This document shows positions 42,137 to 54,125 of a DNA stretch of 64,000 nucleotides, in pieces; the stretch's first letter is position 1; each line of letters opens with the position of its first letter. The stretch is from Variovorax sp. N23 (lineage in GTDB: Bacteria; Pseudomonadota; Gammaproteobacteria; Burkholderiales; Burkholderiaceae_C): contig NZ_JAOOPY010000003.1 of assembly GCF_025486315.1 (NCBI RefSeq), forward strand, positions 124,001 to 188,000. Direction: 5' to 3'. The notes under the pieces were generated by a model. That model made no database searches and was not told where the DNA came from. It saw only the letters and a list, made by a program, of their open reading frames with translations. The translations under genes and the position numbers were made by a program.

Positions 42137-43135
42137 ATGCCATCGATCACTCGTTCCCGCCGCCACACCCTCGTCGCCGTCGCGGCCCTGCTGGCCGCAG
42201 CCAGCACCGCCGTCTCGGCCCAGCCGGGTGCGGCCAACTACCCCAGCCGGCCCGTCACGCTGATCGTGCCCACCGCGGCCGGCGGCACCACCGACATCTC
42301 GGCGCGCATGCTCGGCGTGCCGCTCGGGGCCGCGCTCGGCCAGACGGTGGTGGTGGACAACCGCGGCGGCGGCAACGGCGCCATCGCGGCCATCGCGGTC
42401 AAGCGCGCGGAGCCCGACGGCCACACGCTGCTCATGCAGTACTCGGGCTACCACGTCATCACGCCGCTGGTGAGCAAGCAGACGCCGCAGTGGGGCCCGC
42501 AGGACCTGACGGCCGTGGCCAACGTCATCTCCGCGCCGCAGATCGTGGTGGTGCGGGCCGACCTGCCGTACAAGACCATGGCCGAGTTCATCGCCTACGC
42601 CAAGGCCAACCCCGGCAAGGTGAACTACGCGTCGTCGGGCAACGGCTCGCTCCAGCACGCGACCGGCGCCATGCTCGAGCAGCAGGCCGGCATCCGCATG
42701 ACGCACATCCCGTACAAGGGCACCGGGCCGGCGTTGCAGGACCTGCTGGCCGGCCAGGTCGACATCACCTTCGGCACCGCGCCGCCCTTCATTCCCCACA
42801 TCCACAGCGGCAAGCTGCGGGTGCTCGCGACCACCGGCAAGGCCCGGCTGCCCAGCCTGCCCGATGTGCCGACCACGGCCGAAGCAGGCCTGCCCAGGCT
42901 CGACGCCACCTCCTGGTTCGCCATCTACGCGCCGGCGAAGACGCCCAAGCCCATCGTCGACAAGCTCTCCGCGGAAATCGCCAAGGTGCTGGCGACGCCG
43001 GCCTTCCAGAAGAAGGCCGAGGAGCAGGGCGCCACGGCCGACTACCAGACGCCGGCGCAGCTCGATGCGAAGGTGAAGAAGGAGTCCGAGGACTGGGCCG
43101 CGGTCGTCAAGGCGGCGAAGATCGAGGCGGACTGA
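42137..43135 (+). CDS. Bug-family tripartite tricarboxylate transporter substrate-binding protein
   Basis: A 332-residue periplasmic protein with a signal peptide of about 28 residues (ending T-A-V-S-A). Y-P-S-R-P-V-T-L-I-V-P-T-A-A-G-G-T-T-D, N-R-G-G-G-N-G and H-I-P-Y-K-G-T-G-P are Bug features. It follows the lyase by 53 bases in the same operon, so it probably captures that pathway's carboxylate. Its last 29 bases overlap the convergent LysR gene at 43107. No TctAB genes are present. Confidence 0.92.
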   Translation: MPSITRSRRHTLVAVAALLAAASTAVSAQPGAANYPSRPVTLIVPTAAGGTTDISARMLGVPLGAALGQTVVVDNRGGGNGAIAAIAVKRAEPDGHTLLMQYSGYHVITPLVSKQTPQWGPQDLTAVANVISAPQIVVVRADLPYKTMAEFIAYAKANPGKVNYASSGNGSLQHATGAMLEQQAGIRMTHIPYKGTGPALQDLLAGQVDITFGTAPPFIPHIHSGKLRVLATTGKARLPSLPDVPTTAEAGLPRLDATSWFAIYAPAKTPKPIVDKLSAEIAKVLATPAFQKKAEEQGATADYQTPAQLDAKVKKESEDWAAVVKAAKIEAD

Positions 43136-44063
43136 CGCCGGCACTCGGCGAGGGGAGCGGGGCGGGCGTGATCGCCTGCCTCAGCCGAGGCGCCGCGAAA
43201 TCGATGAAGCGGCGCATCTTCAGCGGCATCTGCCCGCGCGAGACATGCACGAGGTGGACGGGTGCGGGTTCCGGCTCGTAGGGCGCCAGGATGATCTGAA
43301 GCCTGCCCCGCCCGATGGCATCGGCGGCCTGGTAGTGCAACAGGCGCGTCACGCCCACCGAGAGGCTCGCCGCCTCTGCCGCAGCCTCTGGCGTCGTCAC
43401 GGTCAGGCGCTGCCGGACTTGGACATCGATGGCCGCGCCCGAACGCGGTTGGCGGAAGCGCCAGTAGGGCGCGGGCAGGGGCGCGTCGACCGCCACGCAA
43501 GGGTAGCGGGCCAGGTCGGCGGGCTCGCGGGGCACGCCTTCGGCGGCCAGCAGCGCCGGACTGGCGCAGGTCACCCACCGCATCACGCCGATGGCGGTGG
43601 CGACCATCGCGCTGTCCGCAAGCTTGCCGATCCGCACGGCCATGTCGATGTGGTCGTCGACCAGGTTCACGTTGCGGTCGGCCAGGGCGAGCCGGACGTT
43701 GATCTCGGGGAACGCCGCCAGGAATTGCGCCACGACGGGCAGCACATGCAGCCGACCGAACATGATCGGCGCGGTCAGCACCAGTTCGCCCCGGGGTTCG
43801 GTGAACTCGCCCGCGGCGGTGCGCTCCGCCTCCTCGACCTGTTCGAGGATGCGGCGGGCCGAGGCCACATAGGCCACGCCGGCATCGGTCAACGTGAGCT
43901 TGCGCGTCGTGCGGATCAGCAGACGTGCCCCGAGCCGTGCTTCGAGATCGGAAATCTTGCGGCTCAGCGTCGCCAGCGGCACCTGCAGCCCACGCGCCGC
44001 AGCGGAGAGGCTGCCGGTTTCGGTCACCGACACCAGCATCGACATGGCCTCCAGGCGGTCCAT
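43107..44063 (-). CDS. LysR-family transcriptional regulator
   Basis: A 318-residue regulator beginning MDRLEAMSMLVSVTETGSLS, with the winged helix to about residue 62 and the effector domain from G-E-L-V-L-T-A-P. It belongs to the same broad subgroup as the LysR at 55327 (both start M-D-R-L and lack a long leader). The C-terminal tail is Pro/Ser-rich and overlaps the 3-prime end of the Bug gene by 29 bases. It is divergent from the PNPOx-family gene at 44168 and probably controls it. Confidence 0.88.
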   Translation of the reverse strand: MDRLEAMSMLVSVTETGSLSAAARGLQVPLATLSRKISDLEARLGARLLIRTTRKLTLTDAGVAYVASARRILEQVEEAERTAAGEFTEPRGELVLTAPIMFGRLHVLPVVAQFLAAFPEINVRLALADRNVNLVDDHIDMAVRIGKLADSAMVATAIGVMRWVTCASPALLAAEGVPREPADLARYPCVAVDAPLPAPYWRFRQPRSGAAIDVQVRQRLTVTTPEAAAEAASLSVGVTRLLHYQAADAIGRGRLQIILAPYEPEPAPVHLVHVSRGQMPLKMRRFIDFAAPRLRQAITPAPLPSPSAGVSPPRSSPP

Positions 44064-44078
44064 GGGTCATCCTTCCAG

Positions 44079-44117
44079 TTTTCGAGAGGAAATTCTCCAA
44101 ATTCAGTGGATTATCCA
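44079..44117. promoter_or_regulatory. Operator-like sites between LysR and the PNPOx-family gene
   Basis: TTTTCGAGAGGAAA (44079-44092), read on the other strand TTTCCTCTCGAAAA, resembles the sites upstream of the LysR gene at 55327 (TTTCCTCTGGAGAAA). Fifteen bases on lies the perfect dyad TGGAT-T-ATCCA (44107-44117). Both are between the divergent start codons at 44063 and 44168. Confidence 0.45.
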
Positions 44118-44167
44118 TCTGCATGGAAGAGTCCATGATCAGGCCCACTCTTCGATTGGAGGCTTCC

Positions 44168-44800
44168 ATGTCCTACGGTTTCATGAACATCGCATCGACG
44201 CCCAGCGTGCGGGCGGCGCAGGCGGCGATGGGTGCCGATCATCTGTGGCAGGACTTCGAGGGGCACCGCGAATTCGACCGCTTCACCGACAACGAGGCCG
44301 CGTTCATCGCCGAGCGCGACAGCTTCTACATGGCCACGGTGTCGGAAACGGGGTGGCCCTACGTCCAGCACCGCGGGGGGCCGCGCGGCTTCCTGAAGGT
44401 GGTCGACGACCGGACGCTGGCCTTCGCCGACTACCGCGGCAATCGCCAGTACATCAGCACGGGCAACCTGGCGGCCGACGATCGCGCCTGCCTGTTCCTG
44501 ATGGACTACGCCGGCCGTGCGCGCCTGAAGATCTACGCGCACGTCGAAGCCGTCGCGCCGGACGCCGACGCGGCACTCGCGCAACGCGTCACGGTGCCGG
44601 GCTACAAGGCCAGGCTCGAACGCATCTTCCGGGTGCGGCTGGAGGCCTTCGACTGGAACTGTCCGCAGCACATCACGCCTCGCTTCACACAGCAGGAGGT
44701 GACCGAGGCGGTTCTGCCGCTGCGTGAAAGACTGAGCACCCTGGAGACGGAGATCGCCGGGCTTCGTGCCCGGCTTGCCTCCGGGGCGGCCGCAGCATGA
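44168..44800 (+). CDS. Pyridoxamine 5'-phosphate oxidase family protein
   Basis: A 210-residue flavin-binding split-barrel protein. F-T-D-N-E-A-A-F-I-A-E-R-D-S-F-Y-M-A-T-V-S-E-T-G-W-P-Y-V-Q-H-R-G-G is the typical FMN-site block, followed by A-D-Y-R-G-N-R-Q-Y-I-S-T-G-N-L. The C-terminal 40 residues, from about T-E-A-V-L-P-L-R-E-R-L, look like a coiled coil. Members reduce varied substrates with F420 or FMN; activity here is unknown. ATG 44168 follows GGAGG by six bases. It ends 22 bases before the convergent tetR stop. Confidence 0.85.
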   Translation: MSYGFMNIASTPSVRAAQAAMGADHLWQDFEGHREFDRFTDNEAAFIAERDSFYMATVSETGWPYVQHRGGPRGFLKVVDDRTLAFADYRGNRQYISTGNLAADDRACLFLMDYAGRARLKIYAHVEAVAPDADAALAQRVTVPGYKARLERIFRVRLEAFDWNCPQHITPRFTQQEVTEAVLPLRERLSTLETEIAGLRARLASGAAAA

Positions 44801-44815
44801 CGCCCCCGCGGGGCC

Positions 44816-44834
44816 GGCCGCTCAGGGCGCGGCC
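44816..44834. terminator. GC dyad between the PNPOx-family gene and tetR
   Basis: GGCCGC (44816-44821) and GCGGCC (44829-44834) surround seven bases and include the tetR stop codon. It is a weak candidate for a bidirectional terminator between two convergent genes. Confidence 0.25.
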
Positions 44835-45448
44835 GCGCCGGCGTCGCGGGATGCATAGCCGACGAGAAAGACGTCGAGGGCCCGCTCGACCGCGTGTTTC
44901 AGCTGCACCTTCGAGCACTTGGAGGGGATGCCCAACAGCCGGGGCGTCACCGTCTCGGAATCCAGCAGCGCCATGAGATGCTGTGCCGCGACGGCCGGGT
45001 CGGTAGGCCGCAGCCGCCCCTGCGCCATCTGCAGGGCCAGGAAGCGGGCAAGTTCTTCCATGCCCTTCTTGGGCCCGTTCTCGTAGAAGCGAAGCCCGAT
45101 GTCGCTGCGCCCGGACTCGGCAATGACGGCGCGCCGCGCCTGAACGACCGCATCGGTGCACAGAAAGGCGAGCGTGCGCTCGCCGAAGCGCTGCAGCACA
45201 TGTCGCAAGTCCTCGCTGGTCTGAGCCAATGCGCTGAACACGGGCTCCAGGTGGCACTTCGCCGCACTGAGCGTGACCTCGATGAAAAGCTCTTCCTTGG
45301 ACGGGAAGTAGCTGTAGAGGGTTGCCTTGGACCCGCCGACACGGGCGGCGATCTCGGCCATGGACGCGCCCTCGAAGCCGAGTTCCAGGAACACCTTCGA
45401 TGCGGCCTCCAGGATCGCCTCCCGCTTGGCCTCGGTCTTGACTCTCAT
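44822..45448 (-). CDS. TetR/AcrR-family transcriptional repressor
   Basis: A 208-residue TetR protein. The helix-turn-helix (residues about 10-55) has I-L-E-A-A-S-K-V-F-L-E-L-G-F-E-G-A-S-M-A-E-I-A-A-R-V-G-G-S-K-A-T-L-Y-S-Y-F. The C-terminal half should bind a drug-like ligand. It is divergent from the RND efflux operon, the classic AcrR/MexR-type layout, and the perfect palindrome at 45525-45539 between them is the likely operator. Repression of the pump is a strong inference. Confidence 0.9.
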   Translation of the reverse strand: MRVKTEAKREAILEAASKVFLELGFEGASMAEIAARVGGSKATLYSYFPSKEELFIEVTLSAAKCHLEPVFSALAQTSEDLRHVLQRFGERTLAFLCTDAVVQARRAVIAESGRSDIGLRFYENGPKKGMEELARFLALQMAQGRLRPTDPAVAAQHLMALLDSETVTPRLLGIPSKCSKVQLKHAVERALDVFLVGYASRDAGAAAP

Positions 45449-45495
45449 CGTGTCTCCCTTCGTCGATATTTCTGCACCAGAGTGTTCATTATTGC

Positions 45496-45524
45496 TTGCT
45501 CATTCTCCCGAGTCAAAGTAAATT
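45496..45524 (+). promoter_or_regulatory. Promoter of the RND efflux operon
   Basis: TTGCTC (45496-45501) and TAAATT (45519-45524) are separated by 17 bases, a plausible sigma-70 promoter on the plus strand. The -10 hexamer directly abuts the palindrome at 45525-45539, so a bound TetR protein would cover the transcription start. Confidence 0.5.
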
Positions 45525-45539
45525 ACCGTACAGTACGGT
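45525..45539. promoter_or_regulatory. Perfect palindromic TetR operator (ACCGTAC-A-GTACGGT)
   Basis: ACCGTAC (45525-45531), A, GTACGGT (45533-45539) is a perfect 7-1-7 palindrome in an A/T-rich intergenic region, 77 bases from the tetR start and 46 bases from the adaptor start. Length and symmetry fit TetR-family operators. Confidence 0.75.
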
Positions 45540-45584
45540 TTGTTAAAGCCGCCCATGAGTTCCGACTTTTCCGGGAAGAATCCG

Positions 45585-46805
45585 ATGCGCCCTGTCGCCA
45601 CCTATTGCTCCACCTTCACCGCGGCGTTGACGGCCGCGTTCCTCGTGACCGCCTGCGGCAAGCCGCCGGGCGGCGCCCCGCCGGCGGCGGGCACACCGGT
45701 CGTCGGCGTCCTGACGGTGCAGCCGCAGCGGGTGGCGCTGAGCACCGAGCTGCCCGGGCGCACCGTGCCGTTCCTGATCGCCGACGTGCGCCCGCAGGTC
45801 AACGGGATCGTCAAGGCGCGCAAGTTCCGCGAGGGCAGCGACGTGAAGGCGGGCGAGGCGCTCTACCAGATCGATCCGGCCACGTACAAGGCGACCTACG
45901 ACAGCAATGTCGCTGCACTGGCCAAGTCGCAGGCCAGCCTGAAGACCACGCGGCTGAAGGCGGACCGCTATAAGGAACTGGTTGCCATCCAGGCCGTCAG
46001 CCAGCAGGATTACGACGATGCGGCGGCCTCGCTCGGCCAGGGCGAGGCCGACGTGGCTTCCGCCAAGGCGAACGTCGAGACGAGCCGCATCAACCTGGCC
46101 TACGCCCGCGTCGACGCGCCCATCTCCGGCCGCATCGGCAAGTCGAGCGTCACGCCGGGCGCCCTGGTCACGGCCAACCAGACCACCGCGCTCGCCACCA
46201 TCCAGCAGCTCGACCCGATCTATGTGGACGTTACCCAGCCCAGCGCGTCGCTGCTGCGCCTGAAGCAGGCCATGGCCCGCGGCGACCTGCAGCGGGCGGG
46301 CGCCAACGCTGCCGTGGTGAAGCTCACGCTGGAAGACGGCAGCACCTACCCGCTGGAAGGCAAGCTCGAGTTCTCCGACGTCACGGTCGACCAGAACACC
46401 GGCTCGATCACGCTGCGCGCGGTGTTCCCCAACCCGAAGGCCGACCTGTTGCCCGGCATGTACGTGCGCGCCGTGTTGCAGGAAGGCGTGAAGGAGCAGG
46501 GCCTGCTGGTGCCCCAACAGGCCGTGTCGCGTGACAACGCCGGCAAGCCGACGGCCTATGTGGTGGGCAGCGACAACAAGCTGCAGCGCCGCATGCTCGA
46601 GACCGAACGCGCCGTGGGCGACCAGTGGCTCGTGCGCAGCGGCCTCCAGGCGGGCGACCAACTCGTGGTGGACGGCCAGCAGAGCGCCCGGCAGGGCGTC
46701 GAGGTGAAGGTCACCCCGTGGACGCCGAAGCCGGCGGACGGTGCGGCCAAGGCACAGGCGCCCACACCGGCACCCGCGGCCGCCAACACCAAAGCGTCGA
46801 GCTGA
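45585..46805 (+). CDS. RND efflux periplasmic adaptor subunit (AcrA/MexA family)
   Basis: A 406-residue membrane-fusion lipoprotein. A signal sequence ends in L-V-T-A-C, a probable lipobox. L-P-G-R-T-V-P-F-L-I-A-D-V-R-P-Q-V-N-G-I-V is the family lipoyl segment, followed by a helical hairpin and A-R-V-D-A-P-I-S-G-R-I-G. The C-terminus is a Pro/Ala-rich tail. ATG 45585 follows GGGAAGA by seven bases; in-frame alternatives are ATG 45555 and TTG 45540. It links the pump and the outer-membrane channel encoded downstream. Confidence 0.92.
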   Translation: MRPVATYCSTFTAALTAAFLVTACGKPPGGAPPAAGTPVVGVLTVQPQRVALSTELPGRTVPFLIADVRPQVNGIVKARKFREGSDVKAGEALYQIDPATYKATYDSNVAALAKSQASLKTTRLKADRYKELVAIQAVSQQDYDDAAASLGQGEADVASAKANVETSRINLAYARVDAPISGRIGKSSVTPGALVTANQTTALATIQQLDPIYVDVTQPSASLLRLKQAMARGDLQRAGANAAVVKLTLEDGSTYPLEGKLEFSDVTVDQNTGSITLRAVFPNPKADLLPGMYVRAVLQEGVKEQGLLVPQQAVSRDNAGKPTAYVVGSDNKLQRRMLETERAVGDQWLVRSGLQAGDQLVVDGQQSARQGVEVKVTPWTPKPADGAAKAQAPTPAPAAANTKASS

Positions 46806-46823
46806 CCCGCGCGAAAGACCGTC

Positions 46824-49800
46824 ATGGCACGCTTCTTCATCGACCGCCCCATCTTCGCGTGGGTCCTCGCCATCATCGTGATGCTGACGGGGGTTCTCGC
46901 GATCTTCACGCTGCCGATCGCGCAGTACCCGAGCATCGCGCCGCCCGCCATCGCGGTCACCGCGAACTATCCCGGCGCATCCGCCAAGACGCTGGAGGAC
47001 ACCGTCACCCAGGTCATCGAACAGAAGATGAAGGGGCTGGACCGGCTGAGCTACATGGCCTCGACCAGCGAGTCGTCCGGCTCGGTCACCATCACGCTGA
47101 CCTTCGAGAACGGTACCAACCCCGACACCGCACAGGTGCAGGTGCAGAACAAGCTGGCGCTGGCCACGTCGCTGCTGCCGCAAGAGGTCCAGCAACAGGG
47201 TGTGACGGTCACCAAGTCGGCCGCCAACTTCCTGAACGTGCTGGCCTTCACGTCCGAAGACGGCAGCATGAACGGCTCCGACCTGTCGGACTACGTTGCC
47301 GCCAACGTGCAGGACGCGATCAGCCGCGTCGAAGGCGTGGGCGACACCACGCTGTTCGGCGCGCAGTACGCGATGCGTGTCTGGCTCGACCCGGACAAGC
47401 TGGCCAACTTCAACCTCACGCCGATCGACGTCAAGAACGCCATCTCGGCGCAGAACGCCCAGGTCTCCGCCGGCCAGCTCGGCGGGCTGCCTGCGACGAG
47501 CAACCAGCAGATCAACGCGACCATCACGTCGCAGACCCGGCTGAAGACGGCCAAGGAGTTCGAGGAGATCCTGCTGCGCACCCAGACCGACGGCTCGCAG
47601 GTGCGCCTGCGCGACGTCGCGCGCATCGAGCTCGGCCAGGAGTCGTATTCGACCGTCGGCCGCTACAACGGCAAGCCGGCCGCGGGCCTGGCCATCAAGC
47701 TCGCCACCGGCGCCAATGCGCTCGACACGGTGAAGGCCATCGACGCCCGCGTGGACGAGCTCGCCAAGTTCTTCCCGCCCGGCATGAAGGTGCAGAAGCC
47801 GTACGACACCACGCCCTTCGTGCGCATCTCCATCGAGGAGGTGGTGCGCACGCTCATCGAGGCCGTGGTGCTGGTGTTCCTGGTGATGTACCTCTTCCTG
47901 CAGAACTTCCGCGCCACGCTGATCCCGACGATCGCGGTGCCGGTGGTGCTGCTGGGCACCTTCGGCGTGCTATCGGCCTTCGGCTACTCGATCAACACGC
48001 TCACGATGTTCGCCATGGTGCTGGCCATCGGCCTGCTGGTCGACGATGCCATCGTGGTGGTGGAAAACGTCGAGCGGGTGATGACCGAAGAGGGCCTCTC
48101 GCCGAAGGAAGCCACGCGCAAGTCGATGGACCAGATCACCGGCGCGCTGGTCGGCGTGGCCCTGGTGCTGGCCGCGGTGTTCGTGCCGATGGCCTTCTTC
48201 AGCGGCTCGACCGGCGTGATCTACCGCCAGTTCTCGATCACCATCGTGTCGGCCATGACGCTGTCGGTGCTGGTCGCGCTGGTGCTCACGCCGGCGCTGT
48301 GCGCCACGCTGCTCAAGCCGGTGGCCAAGGGCCATGCCATGGCGACCACCGGCTTCTTCGGCTGGTTCAACCGCAGCTTCGACCGCGGCAACAGCCGTTA
48401 CCAGGGCATCGTGCGCCACATGCTGGGCAAGGGCTGGCGCTACATGATCGTCTACGCCGTGCTGCTGGCGGCCGTGGTGTTCGGCTTCATGAAGCTGCCG
48501 GTCGGCTTCCTGCCCGACGAGGACCAGGGCACGCTGTTCGTGCTGATCCAGACGCCGCCCGGCGCCACCGCTGCGCGCACCAATGACGTGATCCTGCAGG
48601 TGGAGCACCACTTCCTGGAAGACCAGAAGGACGCGGTCGCCGGCGTGTTCGCGGTGTCGGGCTTCAGCTTCGCGGGCAGCGGCCAGAACACCGGCTTCGC
48701 CTTCGTCAAGCTCAAACCCTGGGACGAACGCAAGGGCGACGCGCTGAGCGTGAGCGGCGTGTCGGCCAAGGCCGGCGCCTTCTTCGCGACGATCCGCGAT
48801 GCCAAGGTCTTCGCCTTCGCCCCGCCGGCCGTGGCCGAACTCGGCAACGCCACGGGCTTCGACCTGATGCTGCAGGACCAGGCCAACCTGGGCCACGCGG
48901 CGCTGATGCAGGCCCGCAACCAGCTGCTGGGCGAACTGTCGAAGGACAAGCGCCTGGTGGCAGTGCGCCCCAACGGCATGGAGGACACGCCGGAGTTCCG
49001 CCTGGAGATCGACCCGCACAAGGCTGGCGCGCTGGGCCTGTCGATGTCCGACATCAACGACACCTTCTCGGCCGCGTGGGGCAGCAGCTACGTCAACGAC
49101 TTCATCGACAAGGGCCGCGTGAAGAAGGTGATGCTGCAGGCCGACGCCAAGTACCGCATGCTGCCGGAGGACATCGACCGCTGGTACGTGCGCAACAGCG
49201 CCGGCACCATGGTGCCCTTCACCTCCTTCGCCAAGGCGAGCTGGAGTTCGGGTTCGCCACGGCTGGAGCGCTACAACGGTGTGCCGTCGGTGGAGATCCT
49301 GGGCATGGCCCTGCCGGGTGTGGCATCGAGCGGCGAGGCGCTCGCCATCGTCGAGGCCGCGGTCGCCAAGCTGCCGCCGGGCATCGGCTACGAATGGACC
49401 GGCCTGTCGCGCCAGGAGAAGGCATCGAGCGGCCAGACCGGCATCCTCTATGCGCTGTCGATCCTGATCGTGTTCCTGTGCCTGGCCGCGCTCTACGAGA
49501 GCTGGGCGATCCCGTTCTCCGTGATCATGGTGGTGCCGCTGGGCGTCTTCGGCGCGCTGCTCGGCGCGATCCTGACCTGGAAGATGAACGACGTGTACTT
49601 TCAGGTGGGCCTGCTCACCACCATCGGGCTGGCGTCGAAGAACGCCATCCTGATCGTCGAGTTCGCGAAGGACCTGTACGAAGAGGGCATGAGCCTGGTC
49701 GCCGCAGCGCTGGCGGCCGTTCGCATGCGGCTGCGCCCGATCCTGATGACCTCGCTCGCCTTCATCCTGGGTGTGCTGCCCATGGTGCTTGGCAGCGGTG

Positions 49801-49994
49801 CCGGCGCCGGTGCGCAGCACGCGCTGGGCACTGCGGTGATCGGCGGCATGCTGTCCGGCACGATCCTCGCGATCTTCTTCGTGCCGCTGTTCTTCGTCCT
49901 CGTGGTGGGCCTGTTCAACAAGCGCAAGCCGGCCGAGCCGGGCGCTGCGGCCCCCCATGGCCAACCGGCCCCGGCCGCTTCGGAAGGAGTCTGA
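46824..49994 (+). CDS. RND efflux permease, HAE1 family (AcrB/MexB-like)
   Basis: A 1,056-residue proton-driven multidrug pump, the usual family length. [15 protein letters not shown] at the N-terminus, [17 protein letters not shown], and [16 protein letters not shown] with the paired proton-relay aspartates in TM4 are diagnostic. The second half repeats the topology and holds [14 protein letters not shown] with the relay Lys. The gene lies 18 bases after the adaptor and one base before the outer-membrane factor. Broad drug or solvent export is expected; substrates unknown. Confidence 0.95.
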   Translation: MARFFIDRPIFAWVLAIIVMLTGVLAIFTLPIAQYPSIAPPAIAVTANYPGASAKTLEDTVTQVIEQKMKGLDRLSYMASTSESSGSVTITLTFENGTNPDTAQVQVQNKLALATSLLPQEVQQQGVTVTKSAANFLNVLAFTSEDGSMNGSDLSDYVAANVQDAISRVEGVGDTTLFGAQYAMRVWLDPDKLANFNLTPIDVKNAISAQNAQVSAGQLGGLPATSNQQINATITSQTRLKTAKEFEEILLRTQTDGSQVRLRDVARIELGQESYSTVGRYNGKPAAGLAIKLATGANALDTVKAIDARVDELAKFFPPGMKVQKPYDTTPFVRISIEEVVRTLIEAVVLVFLVMYLFLQNFRATLIPTIAVPVVLLGTFGVLSAFGYSINTLTMFAMVLAIGLLVDDAIVVVENVERVMTEEGLSPKEATRKSMDQITGALVGVALVLAAVFVPMAFFSGSTGVIYRQFSITIVSAMTLSVLVALVLTPALCATLLKPVAKGHAMATTGFFGWFNRSFDRGNSRYQGIVRHMLGKGWRYMIVYAVLLAAVVFGFMKLPVGFLPDEDQGTLFVLIQTPPGATAARTNDVILQVEHHFLEDQKDAVAGVFAVSGFSFAGSGQNTGFAFVKLKPWDERKGDALSVSGVSAKAGAFFATIRDAKVFAFAPPAVAELGNATGFDLMLQDQANLGHAALMQARNQLLGELSKDKRLVAVRPNGMEDTPEFRLEIDPHKAGALGLSMSDINDTFSAAWGSSYVNDFIDKGRVKKVMLQADAKYRMLPEDIDRWYVRNSAGTMVPFTSFAKASWSSGSPRLERYNGVPSVEILGMALPGVASSGEALAIVEAAVAKLPPGIGYEWTGLSRQEKASSGQTGILYALSILIVFLCLAALYESWAIPFSVIMVVPLGVFGALLGAILTWKMNDVYFQVGLLTTIGLASKNAILIVEFAKDLYEEGMSLVAAALAAVRMRLRPILMTSLAFILGVLPMVLGSGAGAGAQHALGTAVIGGMLSGTILAIFFVPLFFVLVVGLFNKRKPAEPGAAAPHGQPAPAASEGV

Positions 49995-49995
49995 G

Positions 49996-51450
49996 ATGAA
50001 CCGCTTCGCATGGGCCCCCCTGACGCTGGCCGTCTTCCTCGCCGGCTGCAGCCTGATGCCGACTTACGAGCAGCCGGCCGCACCGGTGCCGACCACCTTT
50101 TCCGGCGATACCGGCGGCACCGCCACGACGCCGGTGGCCGAGATCGGCTGGCGCAACGTCTTCACCGACTCGTCGCTGCAGCGCGTGATCGAGATGTCGC
50201 TGGCGAACAACCGCGACCTGCGCGTGGCCGTGCTCAACATCGAAAAGGCCCGCGCGACCTATCGCGTGCAGGACGCAGCGCTGTTCCCGTCGATCAAGGC
50301 CAGCGGCAGCGGCAGCAGCGCCCGAACCCCGGCCGACCTGTCGACCACTGGGCAGACGACCGTGTCGCACAGCTACAGCGCCTCGCTGGGCTTCAGTTCC
50401 TACGAGCTCGATCTGTTCGGCCGCGTGCGCAGCCTCAATGCGCAGGCGCTCGAACAATTCTTCTCCACCGCCGAGGCGCGCCGCAGCACGCAGATCAGCC
50501 TGGTGGCCGAGGTCGCGACCGCCTACCTCACGATGGCGGCCGACCAGGACCGGCTGCGGCTCGCGAAAGACACGCTGGGCAGCCAGAGCGACACCTACAA
50601 GCTCAACCAGCGCAGCTTCGAGATGGGCGTGACGTCCGCCCTCACGCTGCGCCAGGCCCAGACCAGCGTGGATTCCGCGCGCGTCGACGTCGAGAAGTAC
50701 ACCTCGCAGGTGGCCCAGGACCGCAACGCGCTGGTGCTGCTGGTCGGTGCCGACCTGCCTGCCGAGCTGCTGCCGCAAGCGCTGCCCGACATCGCCACCG
50801 CAGCGGCCAGCCCGCTGGCCAGCATCCCACCGGGGCTGCCTTCCGAACTGCTGGCGCGCCGCCCGGACATCCTGGAGGCCGAGCGGACCCTGAAGGCCGC
50901 CAACGCCAACATCGGAGCGGCGCGCGCGGCCTTCTATCCGCGCATCAGTCTCACGGCCTCGGCCGGCACCTCGAGCGCGAGCCTGTCGAACATGTTCAAG
51001 GCCGGCTCGGGCACCTGGAGCTTCGCGCCCCAGATCTCGCTGCCGATCTTCGACGCCGGCAGCAATCAGGCGAATCTGGACATTGCCAAGGCCGATCGCG
51101 ACATCGGCGTCGCACAGTACGAGAAGGCCATCCAGACGGCCTTCCGCGAGGTCTCCGATGCGCTCGCGCAACGCAGCACGCTCGGCCGGCAGCTGGAGGC
51201 GCAGCAGTCGCTGGTGGATGCCACGGACGACAGCTACCGGTTGTCGCAGGCCCGCTTCCAGCGTGGCGTCGACAGCTACCTCAGCGTGCTCGACTCGCAG
51301 CGCTCGCTCTATACCGCGCAACAGAACCTGATCACCACGCGGCTGTCGCGCTTCACCAACCTCGCCACCTTCTACAAGACGCTGGGTGGTGGCTGGGTCG
51401 AAACCACCGGAACGCCGGTTGCGACGGTTTCCTCCTCGGCCCAGCCTTGA
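49996..51450 (+). CDS. Efflux outer-membrane factor (OprM/NodT family lipoprotein)
   Basis: A 484-residue TolC-like channel. Lipobox F-L-A-G-C at residues 14-18, then P-T-Y-E-Q-P near the mature N-terminus. Two repeats of the OEP domain follow, with [20 protein letters not shown] and [33 protein letters not shown]. Start ATG 49996, preceded by GGAAGGAGT. It completes the tripartite pump and overlaps the second tetR start (TTGA). Confidence 0.93.
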   Translation: MNRFAWAPLTLAVFLAGCSLMPTYEQPAAPVPTTFSGDTGGTATTPVAEIGWRNVFTDSSLQRVIEMSLANNRDLRVAVLNIEKARATYRVQDAALFPSIKASGSGSSARTPADLSTTGQTTVSHSYSASLGFSSYELDLFGRVRSLNAQALEQFFSTAEARRSTQISLVAEVATAYLTMAADQDRLRLAKDTLGSQSDTYKLNQRSFEMGVTSALTLRQAQTSVDSARVDVEKYTSQVAQDRNALVLLVGADLPAELLPQALPDIATAAASPLASIPPGLPSELLARRPDILEAERTLKAANANIGAARAAFYPRISLTASAGTSSASLSNMFKAGSGTWSFAPQISLPIFDAGSNQANLDIAKADRDIGVAQYEKAIQTAFREVSDALAQRSTLGRQLEAQQSLVDATDDSYRLSQARFQRGVDSYLSVLDSQRSLYTAQQNLITTRLSRFTNLATFYKTLGGGWVETTGTPVATVSSSAQP

Positions 51451-52133
51451 ACAGCCCGGCCGCTACCACCAGAGCCAGGCGTGCCGCCGCGCGCCCCGCC
51501 AGGGCTCACGCGCGACTCACGCGGGCGCGCGTGATGGACGCCGCGCTCTCGGTCTTTGCGAAGGTCGGCGTGCGTGCGACCACCCTGGAAGACGTCGCGG
51601 CGCTGGCCGGCGTCACCCGGGGGGCCGTCTACTGGCATTTCGCGGACAAGGCGGCCCTGGTGAGCGAGGTCGTCGCCGGGCTGCAGTGGCCGCTCGATAT
51701 CGGGTCCGACATCACGGGCTACGAAGCGCATCAGCAGCCACTGCGGCTGCTGCACCAGCAGTTGTCGCTGCAGCTGGCGCGCTGCATGGAGGACCCGGTG
51801 CAATGGCGCACCATCCAGCTCGTGCTTTGCCATGGCCTTCGCGCCGACCTGCCGGCCGACGCCATGGTGCAGATCGAGCGCGCGATGATCCGGGCCGCAC
51901 GCCATGTCGCCCAGGTCATGGCCATCGCCCGCGAGCGGCACCAACTGCGCGAGGGCCTGCGGCCGGCGGCCGCGGCACGGTGCCTGCATACCGTCGGCAT
52001 CGGCATGCTGTCGGCGCGCGCCAACGAGTGGCCGCACGCGCGGCAACTCGCCCCGCCGACCAGCCTCGACCTGTTCATGCTGGGAATATGCCGCGATCCG
52101 TCGGCCACGCTGCACACGGCGGCGTGGCGGTGA
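51447..52133 (+). CDS. TetR/AcrR-family regulator co-transcribed with the efflux pump
   Basis: A 228-residue TetR protein. Its helix-turn-helix reads [37 protein letters not shown], the AcrR/TtgR/MtrR subgroup pattern. The C-terminal domain carries the AcrR-type segment. TTG 51447 overlaps the stop of the outer-membrane factor; an ATG at 51534 would cut into the HTH. It is the second TetR gene of this locus, and may regulate the same operon or a distant one. Confidence 0.88.
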   Translation: MNSPAATTRARRAAARPARAHARLTRARVMDAALSVFAKVGVRATTLEDVAALAGVTRGAVYWHFADKAALVSEVVAGLQWPLDIGSDITGYEAHQQPLRLLHQQLSLQLARCMEDPVQWRTIQLVLCHGLRADLPADAMVQIERAMIRAARHVAQVMAIARERHQLREGLRPAAAARCLHTVGIGMLSARANEWPHARQLAPPTSLDLFMLGICRDPSATLHTAAWR

Positions 52134-52146
52134 GCCCGGCCGGCCG

Positions 52147-53976
<1,830 letters not shown>

Positions 53977-54125
53977 GGCGGAATGTCTCTCTGGCGGCGC
54001 GGATCGGGTCCGCGCGGCCGGTCATGCGGTGAAGGGCATCGACTGTAGCGGCCTCGCCGCGACCGTGCGTGCGTCAGGACTTGCCGGCCACCATCTGCTG
54101 CACCCGCAACGCATGCCGGGCGGGC

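Noticed and set aside
47970..49964. A 664-codon minus-strand frame opposite the RND permease.
   Set aside because: Same reason: the permease is certain, and the antisense translation has no domain features.
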